A DNA stretch of 64,000 bases from an uncultured Prevotellaceae bacterium (GCA_900318335.1 ONKF01000015.1:35999-99998); one strand, 5' to 3'. Counted from the stretch's first letter, positions 46,113-56,574 are shown. Notes: generated by a model not told the origin, from the sequence alone. A program made the numbers and translations.

Positions 46113-47762
46113 ATGAAACATCTTTTTACATTCCTGATGACTGCAGTATTGGCCATTACTGCCATGGCTCAGGTGCCCCGTGCTGATTACCGGGTGATTC
46201 CTTTGCCCAGTGTGATAAACGGCATTAAGAGTGCTGATTTCAGGCTCACCGACCAGTGCCTGGTCAATTACCCGACAGGTAACCGCGATATGGAGCGCAA
46301 TGCCACAATGCTAAGCCAGTATGTCGAAGAAATGACCGGGATGCACCTGAGTATCCGCCCGACGCTCTCCGTTAAGGACCATGTGGGTAATATCTCATTG
46401 CTCATTGACGGGAAAATGAAGGATGACGAGGGCTATCGCATCACGGTTACCCCACGGGGTGTGGAAATCAGCGGTAAGACGCCAGCGGGTGTTTTCTATG
46501 GCATACAAGTGTTGCGCAAGGCATTGCCGGTTGGCGCCGCTGCCGCTGTGAACCTGCCTGCCGCCCAGGTGGAAGGCACTCCGCGCTTCGGCTACCGCGG
46601 CATGCACTTGGATTGCGTGCGTCACTTCTTCGGTGTCGAGACGGTGAAGCGTTACCTTGATATCATGGCCCTGCATGGCATGAACCGTCTGCACTGGCAT
46701 TTGACCGATGACCAGGGATGGCGAATCGAAATCAAGAAGTATCCCCGCCTGACCGAGGTGGGTGGTTGGCGCAACGGCACCACGCTTGGTCACAATTCCC
46801 CGGTGAATGACGGCATCCGTTACGGTGGTTTCTTCACCCAGGACCAGATACGCGAAATCGTGCGCTATGCTGCCGACCGCTATATCACGATCATCCCCGA
46901 GATTGATATGCCGGGCCACATGGTGGCTGCACTGACAGCTTATCCCGAACTGGGCTGTACTGGCGGCCCCTATGAGGTGTGGGGAATGTGGGGTGTCCAT
47001 GACGACATCTTGTGTGTAGGCAAGGACCACACGCTCCAATTTGTTACTGACGTGCTCGACGAGGTGATGCAACTCTTCCCCAGCCCGTACATCCACATCG
47101 GTGGCGATGAGTCTCCAAGGGTCCGCTGGCAGGAATGCCCCCTGTGTCAACAACGCATCAGGGACGTGGGCATCCATGCCGAGGGCAAGAAAAGTGCCGA
47201 GGCACTCCTGCAGGGGTGGTTCACGACCCAGGTTCAACAATATCTGGCAGAACATGGCAAGCGCATTATCGGCTGGGATGAGTTGCTGGGATGCGATGTC
47301 GATACGACAGCAACCATTATGTCGTGGAGAGGAGCAGAACCTGGTGCCCAGGGCGCCCTGCAGGGACACGATGTGATTATGACCCCCGTGGGACCTCTAT
47401 ATTTTGACTATTACCAGACTGATAAAACCTGGAATGAGCCTTCGGCCTTCGGTGGCTGTAATACACTCAAGAAGGTCTATGAGTTTGAGCCTGTCGCTGC
47501 CGACCTTCCTGCCGACAAGCGTCACCATATCCTGGGCGTCCAGGCCAATCTGTGGACCGAATACATCACCTGTGAGCCTCAAATCCAGTATCAGGTATTA
47601 CCCCGCATGGCGGCTCTTGCCGAGTTGCAATGGCTGCAACCCAATGAGAAAGATTATCAGGACTTCAAGGTAAGGCTTCCGCGCCTTGTGGACATCTATA
47701 AGCTCTACAACTGGACTTATCGTGCCAAGAGCCTTGTCCTTGAGAATGAGGACAAAGAATAA
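46113..47762 (+). CDS. Beta-N-acetylhexosaminidase (GH20)
   Basis: 549 residues with a signal peptide (MKHLFTFLMTAVLAITAMAQ). The GH20b N-terminal domain lies in about 30-150 and the GH20 TIM barrel follows (YRGMHLDCVRHFFGVETVKRYLDIMALHGMNRLHWHLTDDQGWR). The catalytic Asp-Glu pair is D332-E333 in HIGGDES, and the Trp residues of the substrate pocket are at IIGWDELLG and WTEYIT. It releases terminal GlcNAc or GalNAc from glycans or glycoproteins in the periplasm or at the surface. No SusC/SusD pair is near. Confidence 0.95.
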   Translation: MKHLFTFLMTAVLAITAMAQVPRADYRVIPLPSVINGIKSADFRLTDQCLVNYPTGNRDMERNATMLSQYVEEMTGMHLSIRPTLSVKDHVGNISLLIDGKMKDDEGYRITVTPRGVEISGKTPAGVFYGIQVLRKALPVGAAAAVNLPAAQVEGTPRFGYRGMHLDCVRHFFGVETVKRYLDIMALHGMNRLHWHLTDDQGWRIEIKKYPRLTEVGGWRNGTTLGHNSPVNDGIRYGGFFTQDQIREIVRYAADRYITIIPEIDMPGHMVAALTAYPELGCTGGPYEVWGMWGVHDDILCVGKDHTLQFVTDVLDEVMQLFPSPYIHIGGDESPRVRWQECPLCQQRIRDVGIHAEGKKSAEALLQGWFTTQVQQYLAEHGKRIIGWDELLGCDVDTTATIMSWRGAEPGAQGALQGHDVIMTPVGPLYFDYYQTDKTWNEPSAFGGCNTLKKVYEFEPVAADLPADKRHHILGVQANLWTEYITCEPQIQYQVLPRMAALAELQWLQPNEKDYQDFKVRLPRLVDIYKLYNWTYRAKSLVLENEDKE

Positions 47763-47794
47763 CTGTATCTTACATCATTGAGATATATAAAAAT

Positions 47795-47826
47795 GTCATC
47801 CCCGCTGAGGTATCAGTGGGGATGAC
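47795..47826. terminator. Convergent hairpin terminator
   Basis: A 14-bp stem (47795-47808 with 47813-47826, one G-A difference) with a GGTA loop lies between the convergent hexosaminidase and nhaD genes and can serve both. Confidence 0.8.
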
Positions 47827-47864
47827 TATTTGTGGTGGTTATTCGAGTGTGCAAACAGATGGGG

Positions 47865-49202
47865 CTACCCAGCCACTTGCATGAAAATTGGGAAGAGGCT
47901 TTCTATGCAGATGATGGCAATACCAGCCACATAACCGGCCAGGGCAAGCAGTGTGATATGCTTCACATACCAGAAGAACGGAATCTTCTCGATGCCCATT
48001 GCCACAACGCCGGCAGCCGAACCAATGATCAGCAGCGAACCGCCTACACCGGCACAGAAGGTCAGCAGGTGCCAGAACAGACCGTCCTCGACAAAGGCCA
48101 GCAGATAAGGATCGGTAGTTCCCGCAGGAGCCATCCCTTCAAACATCTTGATACAAGCCGATACCAGAGGCACGTTATCAACAATGGAGGAAAGCACACC
48201 GATAATCGAAGTCATCAGCACGGGCTGATGGATTCTGGTGTTCATGTCGTTGGCAAGCGTGTTAAGCGCGCCGACCTCGGACAATGCTGACACGGCCATA
48301 AGGATGCCCAAGAAGAACAGAATGGTGGGCATATCAATGGTGTGCAGTGCCGAGGAAACACGGCCGCCCATCTTGGAATCAATCTTGAACCTTTTTACCC
48401 AAATCTCGGTCACACCCCAGATCACACCCAACGAGAGCATGATGCCCATGAAGGGGGGCAGACCGGTAATTGTTTTAAAGATGGGGACAAACAGCAGTCC
48501 CGAAACACCGATGATGAGCATGGCCCTGCTCAGGTGGGGATGGCGCTCATGCAGGCCCGGATTCTTGTCGGCCATCGTGGTGATGGTCTGCATCTTGCCT
48601 TCCTTGATGAAATACTGGGCGATAAACACTGGGATTACCATAGCCACAATGCTGGGGATAAGCAGGTTGATAATCAAGCCCACAGAAGACACCTTCTCGT
48701 CCATCCACAACATGATAGTGGTCACATCGCCGATGGGAGAGAAAGCACCGCCCGCATTAGCGGCAATTACAATGAGACCTGCAAAAAGCCAACGGTCCTT
48801 CTGGTCACTGAGCAGTCGGCGCAACATCATCACCATGATAATGGTGGTGGTCATGTTATCCAGCACTGCCGACATGATGAAGGACAGGGTGCATAATATC
48901 CACAGCAGATGGCGTTTGCTCTTGGCATGAATGTGCTCGGTAATGAACGAGAAACCTCCATAGCGGTCAATGATTTCCACAATGGTCATAGCGCCAATGA
49001 GGAAGACCACAATCTCACAAGTATCACCTAACTGGGTCACAATGCCCTCGTGAATCTCAGGATTGTGCCCGAACAAGGCATACAATGACCACATGATGCC
49101 ACATGTGAGCAAGGCAAATGTCGCTTTATTGATGTGGAGAGGATGTTCCAATGCAATCAGCAAATAGCCGATTACAAAGACAACTATCATCGCAGTAATC
49201 AT
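47865..49202 (-). CDS. nhaD: Na+/H+ antiporter, NhaD family
   Basis: About 445 residues from the ATG at 49202; the frame extends two codons upstream only through a TTG. It is an inner membrane protein with around 12 hydrophobic helices and the NhaD/ArsB-like motifs GAMTIVEIIDRYGGFSFI, LDNMTTTIIMVMMLRRL and NAGGAFSPIGDVTTIMLW. It exchanges sodium for protons. It lies 57 bp downstream of the DUF4293 gene on the same strand. A sodium-pumping decarboxylase operon sits 14 kb away, so sodium cycling appears important in this organism; that link is inferred. Confidence 0.94.
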   Translation of the reverse strand: MITAMIVVFVIGYLLIALEHPLHINKATFALLTCGIMWSLYALFGHNPEIHEGIVTQLGDTCEIVVFLIGAMTIVEIIDRYGGFSFITEHIHAKSKRHLLWILCTLSFIMSAVLDNMTTTIIMVMMLRRLLSDQKDRWLFAGLIVIAANAGGAFSPIGDVTTIMLWMDEKVSSVGLIINLLIPSIVAMVIPVFIAQYFIKEGKMQTITTMADKNPGLHERHPHLSRAMLIIGVSGLLFVPIFKTITGLPPFMGIMLSLGVIWGVTEIWVKRFKIDSKMGGRVSSALHTIDMPTILFFLGILMAVSALSEVGALNTLANDMNTRIHQPVLMTSIIGVLSSIVDNVPLVSACIKMFEGMAPAGTTDPYLLAFVEDGLFWHLLTFCAGVGGSLLIIGSAAGVVAMGIEKIPFFWYVKHITLLALAGYVAGIAIICIESLFPIFMQVAG

Positions 49203-49259
49203 CGTCAACAGATTTAAGACTTACTTTATCGTATAGAGTAGTAGAAGTTGAGAAGCTGA

Positions 49260-49709
49260 TTACCTCAAGCGATCGGCATCGCGCAGGGTCTTCTTGTCCC
49301 TGGACATCGCCTTGTGGGCCAGCATCAGGAAGATGATTGACAGGATCGGCAATATCAGATACCACTGCCATGAAACAGTCCAGCCTTCACGATTGCCAAC
49401 GACAAACGCTTGGATGCAAATGGCAATCAACATGGATATACCGATAATGATGTCAACAAAGCAGACTGTCATTTGTCGTTGCAGATTCTTAAACAAGAAA
49501 ATGTCAATGATAGCCAGGAAAGAGATTAAAATGATCAACGTGATCAACAAGGGGTTGATGTGCATATTACCAGCCCTGCCCGTCTCAATAGCACCGTAAA
49601 GAACAGTTTTGTCGGCCAAATCAAACGACAATGCAGGGAAGAATGCAAACACGATCATTAAAATCACTGCGATAAGCAGATAAACAGATTGAATGCGTTG
49701 AATAACCAT
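49260..49709 (-). CDS. DUF4293 family membrane protein
   Basis: 149 residues from the ATG at 49709 (MVIQRIQSVYLLIAVILMIV), with four membrane helices, and a charged C-terminal tail. It fits the DUF4293 family of Bacteroidota, which usually starts MIQRIQT. The function is unknown. The frame is open to a TTG two codons further upstream. It precedes nhaD in the same direction. Confidence 0.88.
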   Translation of the reverse strand: MVIQRIQSVYLLIAVILMIVFAFFPALSFDLADKTVLYGAIETGRAGNMHINPLLITLIILISFLAIIDIFLFKNLQRQMTVCFVDIIIGISMLIAICIQAFVVGNREGWTVSWQWYLILPILSIIFLMLAHKAMSRDKKTLRDADRLR

Positions 49710-49738
49710 AATCAAGATTTCTTAGAATTAATTTTCGG

Positions 49739-49746
49739 CAAAATTA
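49739..49746 (-). promoter_or_regulatory. -7 promoter element for DUF4293-nhaD
   Basis: On the minus strand TAATTTTG (49746-49739) matches the -7 consensus, 30 bp upstream of the start at 49709. TTTG at 49773-49770 lies 23 bp further upstream, longer than usual. Confidence 0.6.
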
Positions 49747-49809
49747 CGGAAATATTTCTATAATCCTCACAAATCAAAGAGAAAATTCGATTATAAAATC
49801 ATTTATTGT

Positions 49810-49817
49810 TAAATTTG
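49810..49817 (+). promoter_or_regulatory. -7 promoter element for the TPR-dnaG operon
   Basis: TAAATTTG, a full match, is followed by an ATG at 49819. Transcription would begin after that ATG, so the downstream ATG at 49867 is the better start of the gene. Confidence 0.65.
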
Positions 49818-49866
49818 CATGAAATTTGCTACTTCTCCCCGAATAAGAATCACGACAAGAGAGTAT

Positions 49867-52089
49867 ATGACAAAGCAAGAAATAGAAAATACATATCGTC
49901 AAGCCACCAAGTGTATCGATGATGCCGAGATCAAGGATGCATTCGCGCTCATATCGTCGTTAGTCAACGAGACAGGGCGCGCAAGCCTCACCGATGAACT
50001 CGAGCGGTTGAATATGTCCTATACCTTCATGCTCAAGTACTTGGAGCAAGGTGTGATGGACCCTCAGCGCGACGATATCCTGTTCAATATCCGCCAATCC
50101 CTCTATCAGCTCAATGACCAGTGCTATATTGGACTGATGGAGCCAGCGAGTCCTGAGGTTTTTTATGCCCGCAGGCGTGAACTGGCTAACATATCACTCG
50201 TGAGCATTGTTGAGGAGTACCGTGAAGAGCTGAAGAATCTGTCATTGGCCCAGTCTGTGCCCGAACAGCAGCGTGACAGTCATGCCATTTTGTCACGATT
50301 ACATCAGGTAGAGGAGTTAGAGACCAAATTGTTCAACCGGGTGTGGTCCACTTTCCCCATGTCAACCGATGACACAAGTACCATCAAGTTGTGCATCAGT
50401 GGAGACATCCTGCCCGTCCATACTCGTTGCCTGCTGGTAGCGGCTTTATTCTTAGGGTTGATGAAATTCTACGATGAGAACAAGTTGCTTCTGTTGCTCG
50501 AGACTTATACCCTGAGCGATGAGCCTCAGGTCCAGTTGAGGGCGTTGATATGTGCCATGCTTGCGCTGCTGAGTCACAAGAAACGGGCAAACGTATCCCG
50601 TTCCATCCAGTCGCGTATCGAAGCCTTGCACGAGATGGCTGAGTTCAAGCAAGACGTGTGGGGTATCCAATTGCAACTGGCGCGTTCCCGCAATACCGAA
50701 AATATCAAGAAACGGGTGCGTAACGACCTCATCCCCAATATTATGAAGGTGCGTCCAGACATCGTGGACAAACTCAAGGACAAGGACTCCCAGATCATAG
50801 ACCTGAGCGGTATCGAGGCCAACCCCGAGTGGCAGCAATGGCTTGACGACAGCGGCATCACCCGCAAGATCGAGGAATTTAATGCCATGCAGCTCGAGGG
50901 CAGCGATGTGTTCATTGCCACGTTCTCTCACTTAAAGACGTTCCCATTCTTCAAGACATTAAGCAACTGGTTCCTGCCCTTCTACCCTGCCCACTCGGCA
51001 GTGGTCGAGAATCTTGGGGCGGGCAAGTTGAACCTTGCCGAGGTGGTGCAGCACGCCCCCTACTTGTGCAACAGCGACAAGTACTCCTTCTGCCTTTCGC
51101 TGGGGGCATTACCCGAGTCACAGCGCTCCATGATGTCGGCTCAGCTCGAGGAACAGGACGCCGCGCTCAACGAGGCACGCCATGCCGAGCTGCCCGATGA
51201 TCGCCGCCGGCGGGTGTCGATCATCAACGCGTTTGTTCAGGATCTGTATCGTTTCTTCAAGTTGTTCTCACGTCGCCGTGAGTTTATCGCTGTGATGGAC
51301 AATGTGGCCCTGGATATGACCGATTGCCTGCCGCTTGTCCAGGTGACCCGTGACGCGCACGTGCTCGAACTGCTGGGCACGCTGTATTTCAAGAACGCTT
51401 TTTATGATGACGCCATCAAGTGTTTCACCCGCCTCGAGAGTATGGAGGAGATGACCGATGAGCATATCTACCAGAAAATCGGATTTGCTTTTCAGAATGC
51501 GGGAGATTATACCAACGCGCTTACCTATTTCAAGCGCTATGAACTCTTGCACGAGGATGACGCCTGGAACACCCGCCACATTGCCGCTTGCCACAGGGCA
51601 CTCGGACATCGCGAGGAAACCCTCGACTACTATCGCCGTGCCGAGGCGTTAAGTCCCAATAATGTGTCGCTCACGCTCACTATTGGCCATGTGTTGCTGG
51701 AGCAGAACGAGACAAAACTCGCCTTGCAACAGTACTTTAAGGCCGATCTGATGGAGAATGCCAACCACCGTGCATGGAGACCTATCGCATGGTGCTCGTT
51801 CTTGTTGAGCGATTATGACCGTGCCCTGGATTACTATGACCGCATCTCACGAGATGACGAACCCACTGCTCAAGACTTGTTGAACCGCGGCCACGTGTTG
51901 CTGTGTCAGGGAAAAACCCAAGAGGCTATTACCACCTACCGCCAGTCATTACGGCTGATGGATGGGGACTGTAAAAAGTTCAGGGCCGCATTCAAGGGAG
52001 ATGCCGTGGAACTCAGGCTGCACGGAGTGACCTCGGTTGACCAAGCGCTCATCCCCGACGCCGTGTGCTCAAATCCTAACAATAATTAG
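49867..52089 (+). CDS. TPR-repeat protein upstream of dnaG
   Basis: 740 residues from the ATG at 49867, chosen because a -7 promoter element ends only 1 nt before the earlier in-frame ATG at 49819, so the transcript would start inside the first 15 codons of the longer form. No signal peptide is seen. The first two thirds are helical and of unknown class; residues about 500-700 contain TPR repeats (YFKNAFYDDAIKCFTRLESM, AFQNAGDYTNALTYFKRYELL). It is separated from dnaG by 20 bp. Function is not recognised; a scaffold role is likely. Confidence 0.83.
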   Translation: MTKQEIENTYRQATKCIDDAEIKDAFALISSLVNETGRASLTDELERLNMSYTFMLKYLEQGVMDPQRDDILFNIRQSLYQLNDQCYIGLMEPASPEVFYARRRELANISLVSIVEEYREELKNLSLAQSVPEQQRDSHAILSRLHQVEELETKLFNRVWSTFPMSTDDTSTIKLCISGDILPVHTRCLLVAALFLGLMKFYDENKLLLLLETYTLSDEPQVQLRALICAMLALLSHKKRANVSRSIQSRIEALHEMAEFKQDVWGIQLQLARSRNTENIKKRVRNDLIPNIMKVRPDIVDKLKDKDSQIIDLSGIEANPEWQQWLDDSGITRKIEEFNAMQLEGSDVFIATFSHLKTFPFFKTLSNWFLPFYPAHSAVVENLGAGKLNLAEVVQHAPYLCNSDKYSFCLSLGALPESQRSMMSAQLEEQDAALNEARHAELPDDRRRRVSIINAFVQDLYRFFKLFSRRREFIAVMDNVALDMTDCLPLVQVTRDAHVLELLGTLYFKNAFYDDAIKCFTRLESMEEMTDEHIYQKIGFAFQNAGDYTNALTYFKRYELLHEDDAWNTRHIAACHRALGHREETLDYYRRAEALSPNNVSLTLTIGHVLLEQNETKLALQQYFKADLMENANHRAWRPIAWCSFLLSDYDRALDYYDRISRDDEPTAQDLLNRGHVLLCQGKTQEAITTYRQSLRLMDGDCKKFRAAFKGDAVELRLHGVTSVDQALIPDAVCSNPNNN

Positions 52090-52109
52090 AGAACTATCAC
52101 GCCAAAAAG

Positions 52110-54374
52110 ATGATTGACCACAATACAGTACAACAGATTCTCGATACCGCCGACATTGTTGACGTGGTGAGCGATTTTGTCGCTCTCAAGCGCCGAGGTG
52201 CCAACTGGATTGGTCTATGCCCGTTCCACAACGACAGACGTCCGTCTTTCTATGTCTCCCGTGCCAAGGGTATCTGCAAGTGTTTTGCCTGTGGAGAAGG
52301 TGGCAGTGCGGTCAACTTCATCATGAAGCATGAGCAACTCAGTTATCCCGAGGCATTGCGGTACCTGGCCCGCAAATACCATATCGAAATCCAGGAAAAG
52401 GAGCTCACCGACGAGGAAAAGCAGGCGCAGACTGAGCGTGAAGCCATGCTTATGCTCAACGAGTGGGCATGCGCTTATTTTGAGAAGCAGCTGCATGAAA
52501 CCCAGGCTGGTCAGGATATTGGCTTGTCCTACTTTAAGCAACGTGGATTCAACGATGCGACCATCAAGGAATTCCGTTTAGGGTATTCCAGCGAGGGGTA
52601 TAACGATTTCTATCAGGCAGCAATCGCTCAGGGTTTCAATCCCCAATTATTGTTTGATGTGGGCTTGTGCATCCCCGATGACCGGGGTGGCCATGACCGT
52701 TTCCGTGGCCGTGTGATGTTCCCTATCATGAACATTGCCGGTAAAGTCATCGCCTTCGGTGGCAGGACATTGCGTAAGGATAAGGACATTGCCAAGTATG
52801 TCAATTCGCCGGAGTCAATCATCTACTCCAAGCGCGACGTGATTTATGGCTTGTATCAAGCAAAACGCGAAATCAGCAAGCAGGACAAGTGCTTTATTGT
52901 TGAGGGTTATGCCGATGTGATCTCGATGCATCAAGCCGGGTTCAAGAATGTGATAGCCTCGTCGGGTACAGCGTTGACCGAGGGGCACATCCACGCCATC
53001 CGCCGTTTTACCAACAATGTCACCGAGATGTTTGACGGTGATGCCGCAGGTATCAAGGCTGCGATCCGTGGTGTTGACATGCTGCTCAAGGAGGGATTGA
53101 GCATCAAGGTGTTACCTTTGCCTCCCGAAGATGACCCCGACACTTTTGTCAGGGCACACAGCTATGTCGAGGTCGAGGAGTACATTAAGCAGAATGAGGC
53201 CGACTTCATCAATTTCAAGTCGAGTGTCGTGTTGAAGGACGCGCAAAACGATCCCATCAAGCGCACCGCCGCCATCACCGATGTTGTCAAGTCGATAGCC
53301 ATTATCCCTGACGAAATCGCCCGAATGGTTTATGCCAAGGAATGCAGCAACCTGTTTGGTATGGACGAACAGGCAATCCTGCGCCAGATCAAGCACTACC
53401 GTGGCAAGTATATTGAACAATGGCGCAAAGAGCGCCAGCAGCAACAGGCCCGTGAGCAGCGCATGGCCCAACAGGGCAATCAGGAAATTCCTGACAGACA
53501 AGGTCCTGATGAGCAAGCGCCTCCTCCCCTGCCCGATGACTTCTCGCCCGGTTTTGTCCAGCAGTCAGGCCCCGCGCCGACAGCCCCGCTAGAAACGCAA
53601 TACCGTCCATCGGCCAAAGCGGCTACTGATGTGTCGGTTCAGGAGCGTGAAGTGATACGTCTCATTGTAAATTACGGCATGTGTTACCTGGCCGATACTT
53701 CATACGAAGACGGCACGGTAAGGCCAACCACTGTTCTCGAATACATCAACAATGAAATCGGCCTGGACAACATGTCCTTCAGCAACCCGTTGTATGGCCG
53801 CGTGTTTGAGATTTCTAAGCAGTATATTGAGCCATATTATGCTGACCTGGAGCGCTTTAATGTGGAACTGAAAGAACGCATTGACCAGTTTGTGGCACAG
53901 GAGATGTCCTGCCAAGATGATGATGAACCTGACGCCCTCGATAGCGCCGCATTGATTAATGCACAGGAGCGAAAAGAGAAATCGGTCAACGCCAAGGCCA
54001 GTGTGAAGGCAAAGAACGAACTGCTGGAATACAGCAGCAGCTACCTGCAGCGTGTATTATGCTCAATCGATGATGACCAGGTGCGCCAGTTGGCTTGCGA
54101 CCTTGCAACCGATAACCTGCCGCAGCTTAGCAAGATACACACGCAATATACAGTAATAGTTGAAGAAAAAGACAGGCTCCTGAGCCTCGTTCCTGAACGG
54201 CTTTATAACTGGAAAAATGCCTTACTCGTGCTCAAGATCAATGACATCAAAAGCCAGATTGCCAAGGCGCGTCCTGAGGAGATTCCACAACTGATGGAGC
54301 AGTTGCAATCGCTCTATAGTGTGCGGCATCAACTTGCCGCCATCATTGGAGACCGTGTGGTGAATCCCAACTGA
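52110..54374 (+). CDS. dnaG: DNA primase
   Basis: 754 residues, longer than the 600-650 of most DnaG because of a disordered Gln/Pro-rich insert (about residues 440-500) and a long C-terminal region. The zinc finger is CPFH...CFAC (C37, H40, C58, C61). The TOPRIM core contains the conserved acidic residues in EGYADV and DGDAAGIKAA. It makes RNA primers at the fork. The C-terminal part (about 520-754) should bind DnaB helicase. It follows a TPR gene after 20 bp. Confidence 0.95.
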   Translation: MIDHNTVQQILDTADIVDVVSDFVALKRRGANWIGLCPFHNDRRPSFYVSRAKGICKCFACGEGGSAVNFIMKHEQLSYPEALRYLARKYHIEIQEKELTDEEKQAQTEREAMLMLNEWACAYFEKQLHETQAGQDIGLSYFKQRGFNDATIKEFRLGYSSEGYNDFYQAAIAQGFNPQLLFDVGLCIPDDRGGHDRFRGRVMFPIMNIAGKVIAFGGRTLRKDKDIAKYVNSPESIIYSKRDVIYGLYQAKREISKQDKCFIVEGYADVISMHQAGFKNVIASSGTALTEGHIHAIRRFTNNVTEMFDGDAAGIKAAIRGVDMLLKEGLSIKVLPLPPEDDPDTFVRAHSYVEVEEYIKQNEADFINFKSSVVLKDAQNDPIKRTAAITDVVKSIAIIPDEIARMVYAKECSNLFGMDEQAILRQIKHYRGKYIEQWRKERQQQQAREQRMAQQGNQEIPDRQGPDEQAPPPLPDDFSPGFVQQSGPAPTAPLETQYRPSAKAATDVSVQEREVIRLIVNYGMCYLADTSYEDGTVRPTTVLEYINNEIGLDNMSFSNPLYGRVFEISKQYIEPYYADLERFNVELKERIDQFVAQEMSCQDDDEPDALDSAALINAQERKEKSVNAKASVKAKNELLEYSSSYLQRVLCSIDDDQVRQLACDLATDNLPQLSKIHTQYTVIVEEKDRLLSLVPERLYNWKNALLVLKINDIKSQIAKARPEEIPQLMEQLQSLYSVRHQLAAIIGDRVVNPN

Positions 54375-54444
54375 AACACACCTTAGCTTGATTATCGCAT
54401 AAAAAAATTCAGGTCAATAACGTTGTATTTCGGGCATATTTTAC

Positions 54445-54452
54445 TAAATTTG
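54445..54452 (+). promoter_or_regulatory. -7 promoter element for the LysM gene
   Basis: TAAATTTG matches the -7 consensus 73 bp ahead of the start codon. No clear -33 TTTG is seen. Confidence 0.5.
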
Positions 54453-54525
54453 CCGTGTTATTGGTGTCCGTAGCACCCTTTAACTTAAACCGTTACTTTA
54501 AGCAGAAATATACAACTTATTGATT

Positions 54526-56574
54526 ATGAAGTTTAAGAATATCATTGCATTGGCTATAGCGGCCATTGCTGCCACATCATTGCAGGCACAATCTAATTTG
54601 CCCAAGACCACTGTAGGCGGCCACGAATTCTATTATTATCAGGCTGGAGCCAAAGAAAGCATCTATGACATCGCTGCCAAATTGGGAGTAAGCAAGGATT
54701 ATATCATCAAGAATAATCCCAATGCCGCTGATGGCATCGAGAGTGGCATGACACTCTATTTCCCGATTGAAAATAACGGTAAGGCCCCCCAGCAGGCTGT
54801 CAGCCAGTCCGCACAGGCAGCATCTTCGGCAGTCCACGTTGTTGAGGAAGGCGAGACTCTCTATGGCCTGGCTAAACGCTATGGGGTCACCGTGGACGAG
54901 CTTATAGCAGCCAACCCGGGTTCTGATAATGGCATTAAGATTGGCCAAAAGCTTAATATCCCTGCCGCTTCATCAGCATCGGCCGCCGTGGTCAATGCTG
55001 ACCAGCAGGTACATAATGCATTCAGCAACAATGCATCCACACCCCAGATTGCCGTTCCCCAGGGTTCCGATCCCGTTTTCCATACCCTGCAGTCTGGCGA
55101 AAGCATTTATACATTAGCCAAGCAATACAATTCCACCATCGAGGGCATCCTGACCGCCAACCCCGGACTTGAACCCTCGGAATACGTCACTGGTGCAAAG
55201 GTGAAAGTGGTTCCCAATACCGCATTACCTTTTATCTATGAGCGCATGGGGCGCCGCAATTACAAGTATGAGGCAAAACGTGGTGAGACGTTCGCCTCGA
55301 TTGCAGCCGACAATGGTATCACCGAGGAAGAACTGAAGGCCGCAAACCCCGATTTGAAGAAAGTAAAGAAAGGTAAGACCCTCACGCTGCCCAAGCCCTT
55401 CAGTGAGCGCGTGACAGGTGAGATGGCCACTATCCCTCTCAATGAGCTGCAAGACTATTACGAGCCCCGTATCGATGAGTTGTATAAAAACCTTGTGGAC
55501 AAACGATTGGAGAACGAGATGAACATCGCCATGATTCTCCCGTTCCAGCTCCACAAGAGCGCTCCTCCCAAACAGGCATATCTCTATACCGATTTTTATA
55601 AGGGATTCCTGCTTGCTATGGATAGCGCAAGCCATGTCACCAACAAGCATATCAACCTCAAGGTCTATGACACCCAGCACAACCTGAATGTCACCGACAG
55701 CATTCTCGCCCTGCCCGAGCTCAAGGCCATGAATATGATAATCGCTCCCAGTGAGCCTCAGCAGTTGGCCAGAATTAACACATTCGGCAAGACCAATGGA
55801 GTTCCTGTGATGAACTGCTTCACGACCAAGAACGAGGACTATCTCGATAATCCTTATGTCTATCAGGTCAACACGCCCACCGGTGAGATGATGCATGACG
55901 TGATGAACTGGTTTGACGAGCAGTTTAAGGGCTACGATGTGATTTTCCTGAATGCGTCCAGCGAGAATGGCAAGGATATGTTTGAGGACATCCGCAAGCA
56001 TATTAATAACAAGAAATATGCGACCAGCACCATCAACGTTAATGGTGATCTCACCTATAACGACATCTCCAACAAGATGAATCCCGGTTCGAAGTATGTC
56101 TTCATCCCGTCGTCAGGCGACAAGGCCCTGGTCAAGAAGTATATCAAGGCGCTCAAGCAGGTCAAGAGCGAACGATTTGACTGTGATCTGTCACTGATTG
56201 CTTATCCCGAATATGTGCTCTACCTGAAGGAGTACCAGACCGATCTGCAGGACGTGGACACTTACATGTTCACCCGCTTCTTCAACGCCAAGGGATTCCG
56301 CACCCGTGACCTTGAGGCCGCATATAAGGCCAATTTTGACGGAGAGCCCTTGCAGGCCATTCCACACATGGCCATCTATGGCTTTGATACAGGAATGTAC
56401 TTGCTCAAGTCACTGGGCGTGGATGGCATCATCGATGACGAGACGCCAATGTATAAGGGTATCCAGACGAGTTTCCGTTGGGAGCGTGGCGACAACTGGC
56501 GCGGTTACACCAACCAGGCCATCGAGATCGTACACTTCTCGCCTGACCATCAGATTACCGTCAATGTGAAATGA
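54526..56574 (+). CDS. Exported LysM-repeat protein with ABC-binding-protein-like C-terminus
   Basis: 682 residues from the ATG at 54526 (MKFKNIIALAIAAIAATSLQAQ signal peptide). Four LysM-like units follow (residues about 30-75, 100-150, 185-230, 245-290; VVEEGETLYGLAKRYGVTVDELIAANPG is the clearest), which bind peptidoglycan. The C-terminal half (about 325-680) resembles periplasmic binding proteins of the type I fold and probably does not bind a transported ligand here. This architecture is widespread in Bacteroidota. It is coupled to the next gene by ATGA. Confidence 0.87.
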   Translation: MKFKNIIALAIAAIAATSLQAQSNLPKTTVGGHEFYYYQAGAKESIYDIAAKLGVSKDYIIKNNPNAADGIESGMTLYFPIENNGKAPQQAVSQSAQAASSAVHVVEEGETLYGLAKRYGVTVDELIAANPGSDNGIKIGQKLNIPAASSASAAVVNADQQVHNAFSNNASTPQIAVPQGSDPVFHTLQSGESIYTLAKQYNSTIEGILTANPGLEPSEYVTGAKVKVVPNTALPFIYERMGRRNYKYEAKRGETFASIAADNGITEEELKAANPDLKKVKKGKTLTLPKPFSERVTGEMATIPLNELQDYYEPRIDELYKNLVDKRLENEMNIAMILPFQLHKSAPPKQAYLYTDFYKGFLLAMDSASHVTNKHINLKVYDTQHNLNVTDSILALPELKAMNMIIAPSEPQQLARINTFGKTNGVPVMNCFTTKNEDYLDNPYVYQVNTPTGEMMHDVMNWFDEQFKGYDVIFLNASSENGKDMFEDIRKHINNKKYATSTINVNGDLTYNDISNKMNPGSKYVFIPSSGDKALVKKYIKALKQVKSERFDCDLSLIAYPEYVLYLKEYQTDLQDVDTYMFTRFFNAKGFRTRDLEAAYKANFDGEPLQAIPHMAIYGFDTGMYLLKSLGVDGIIDDETPMYKGIQTSFRWERGDNWRGYTNQAIEIVHFSPDHQITVNVK

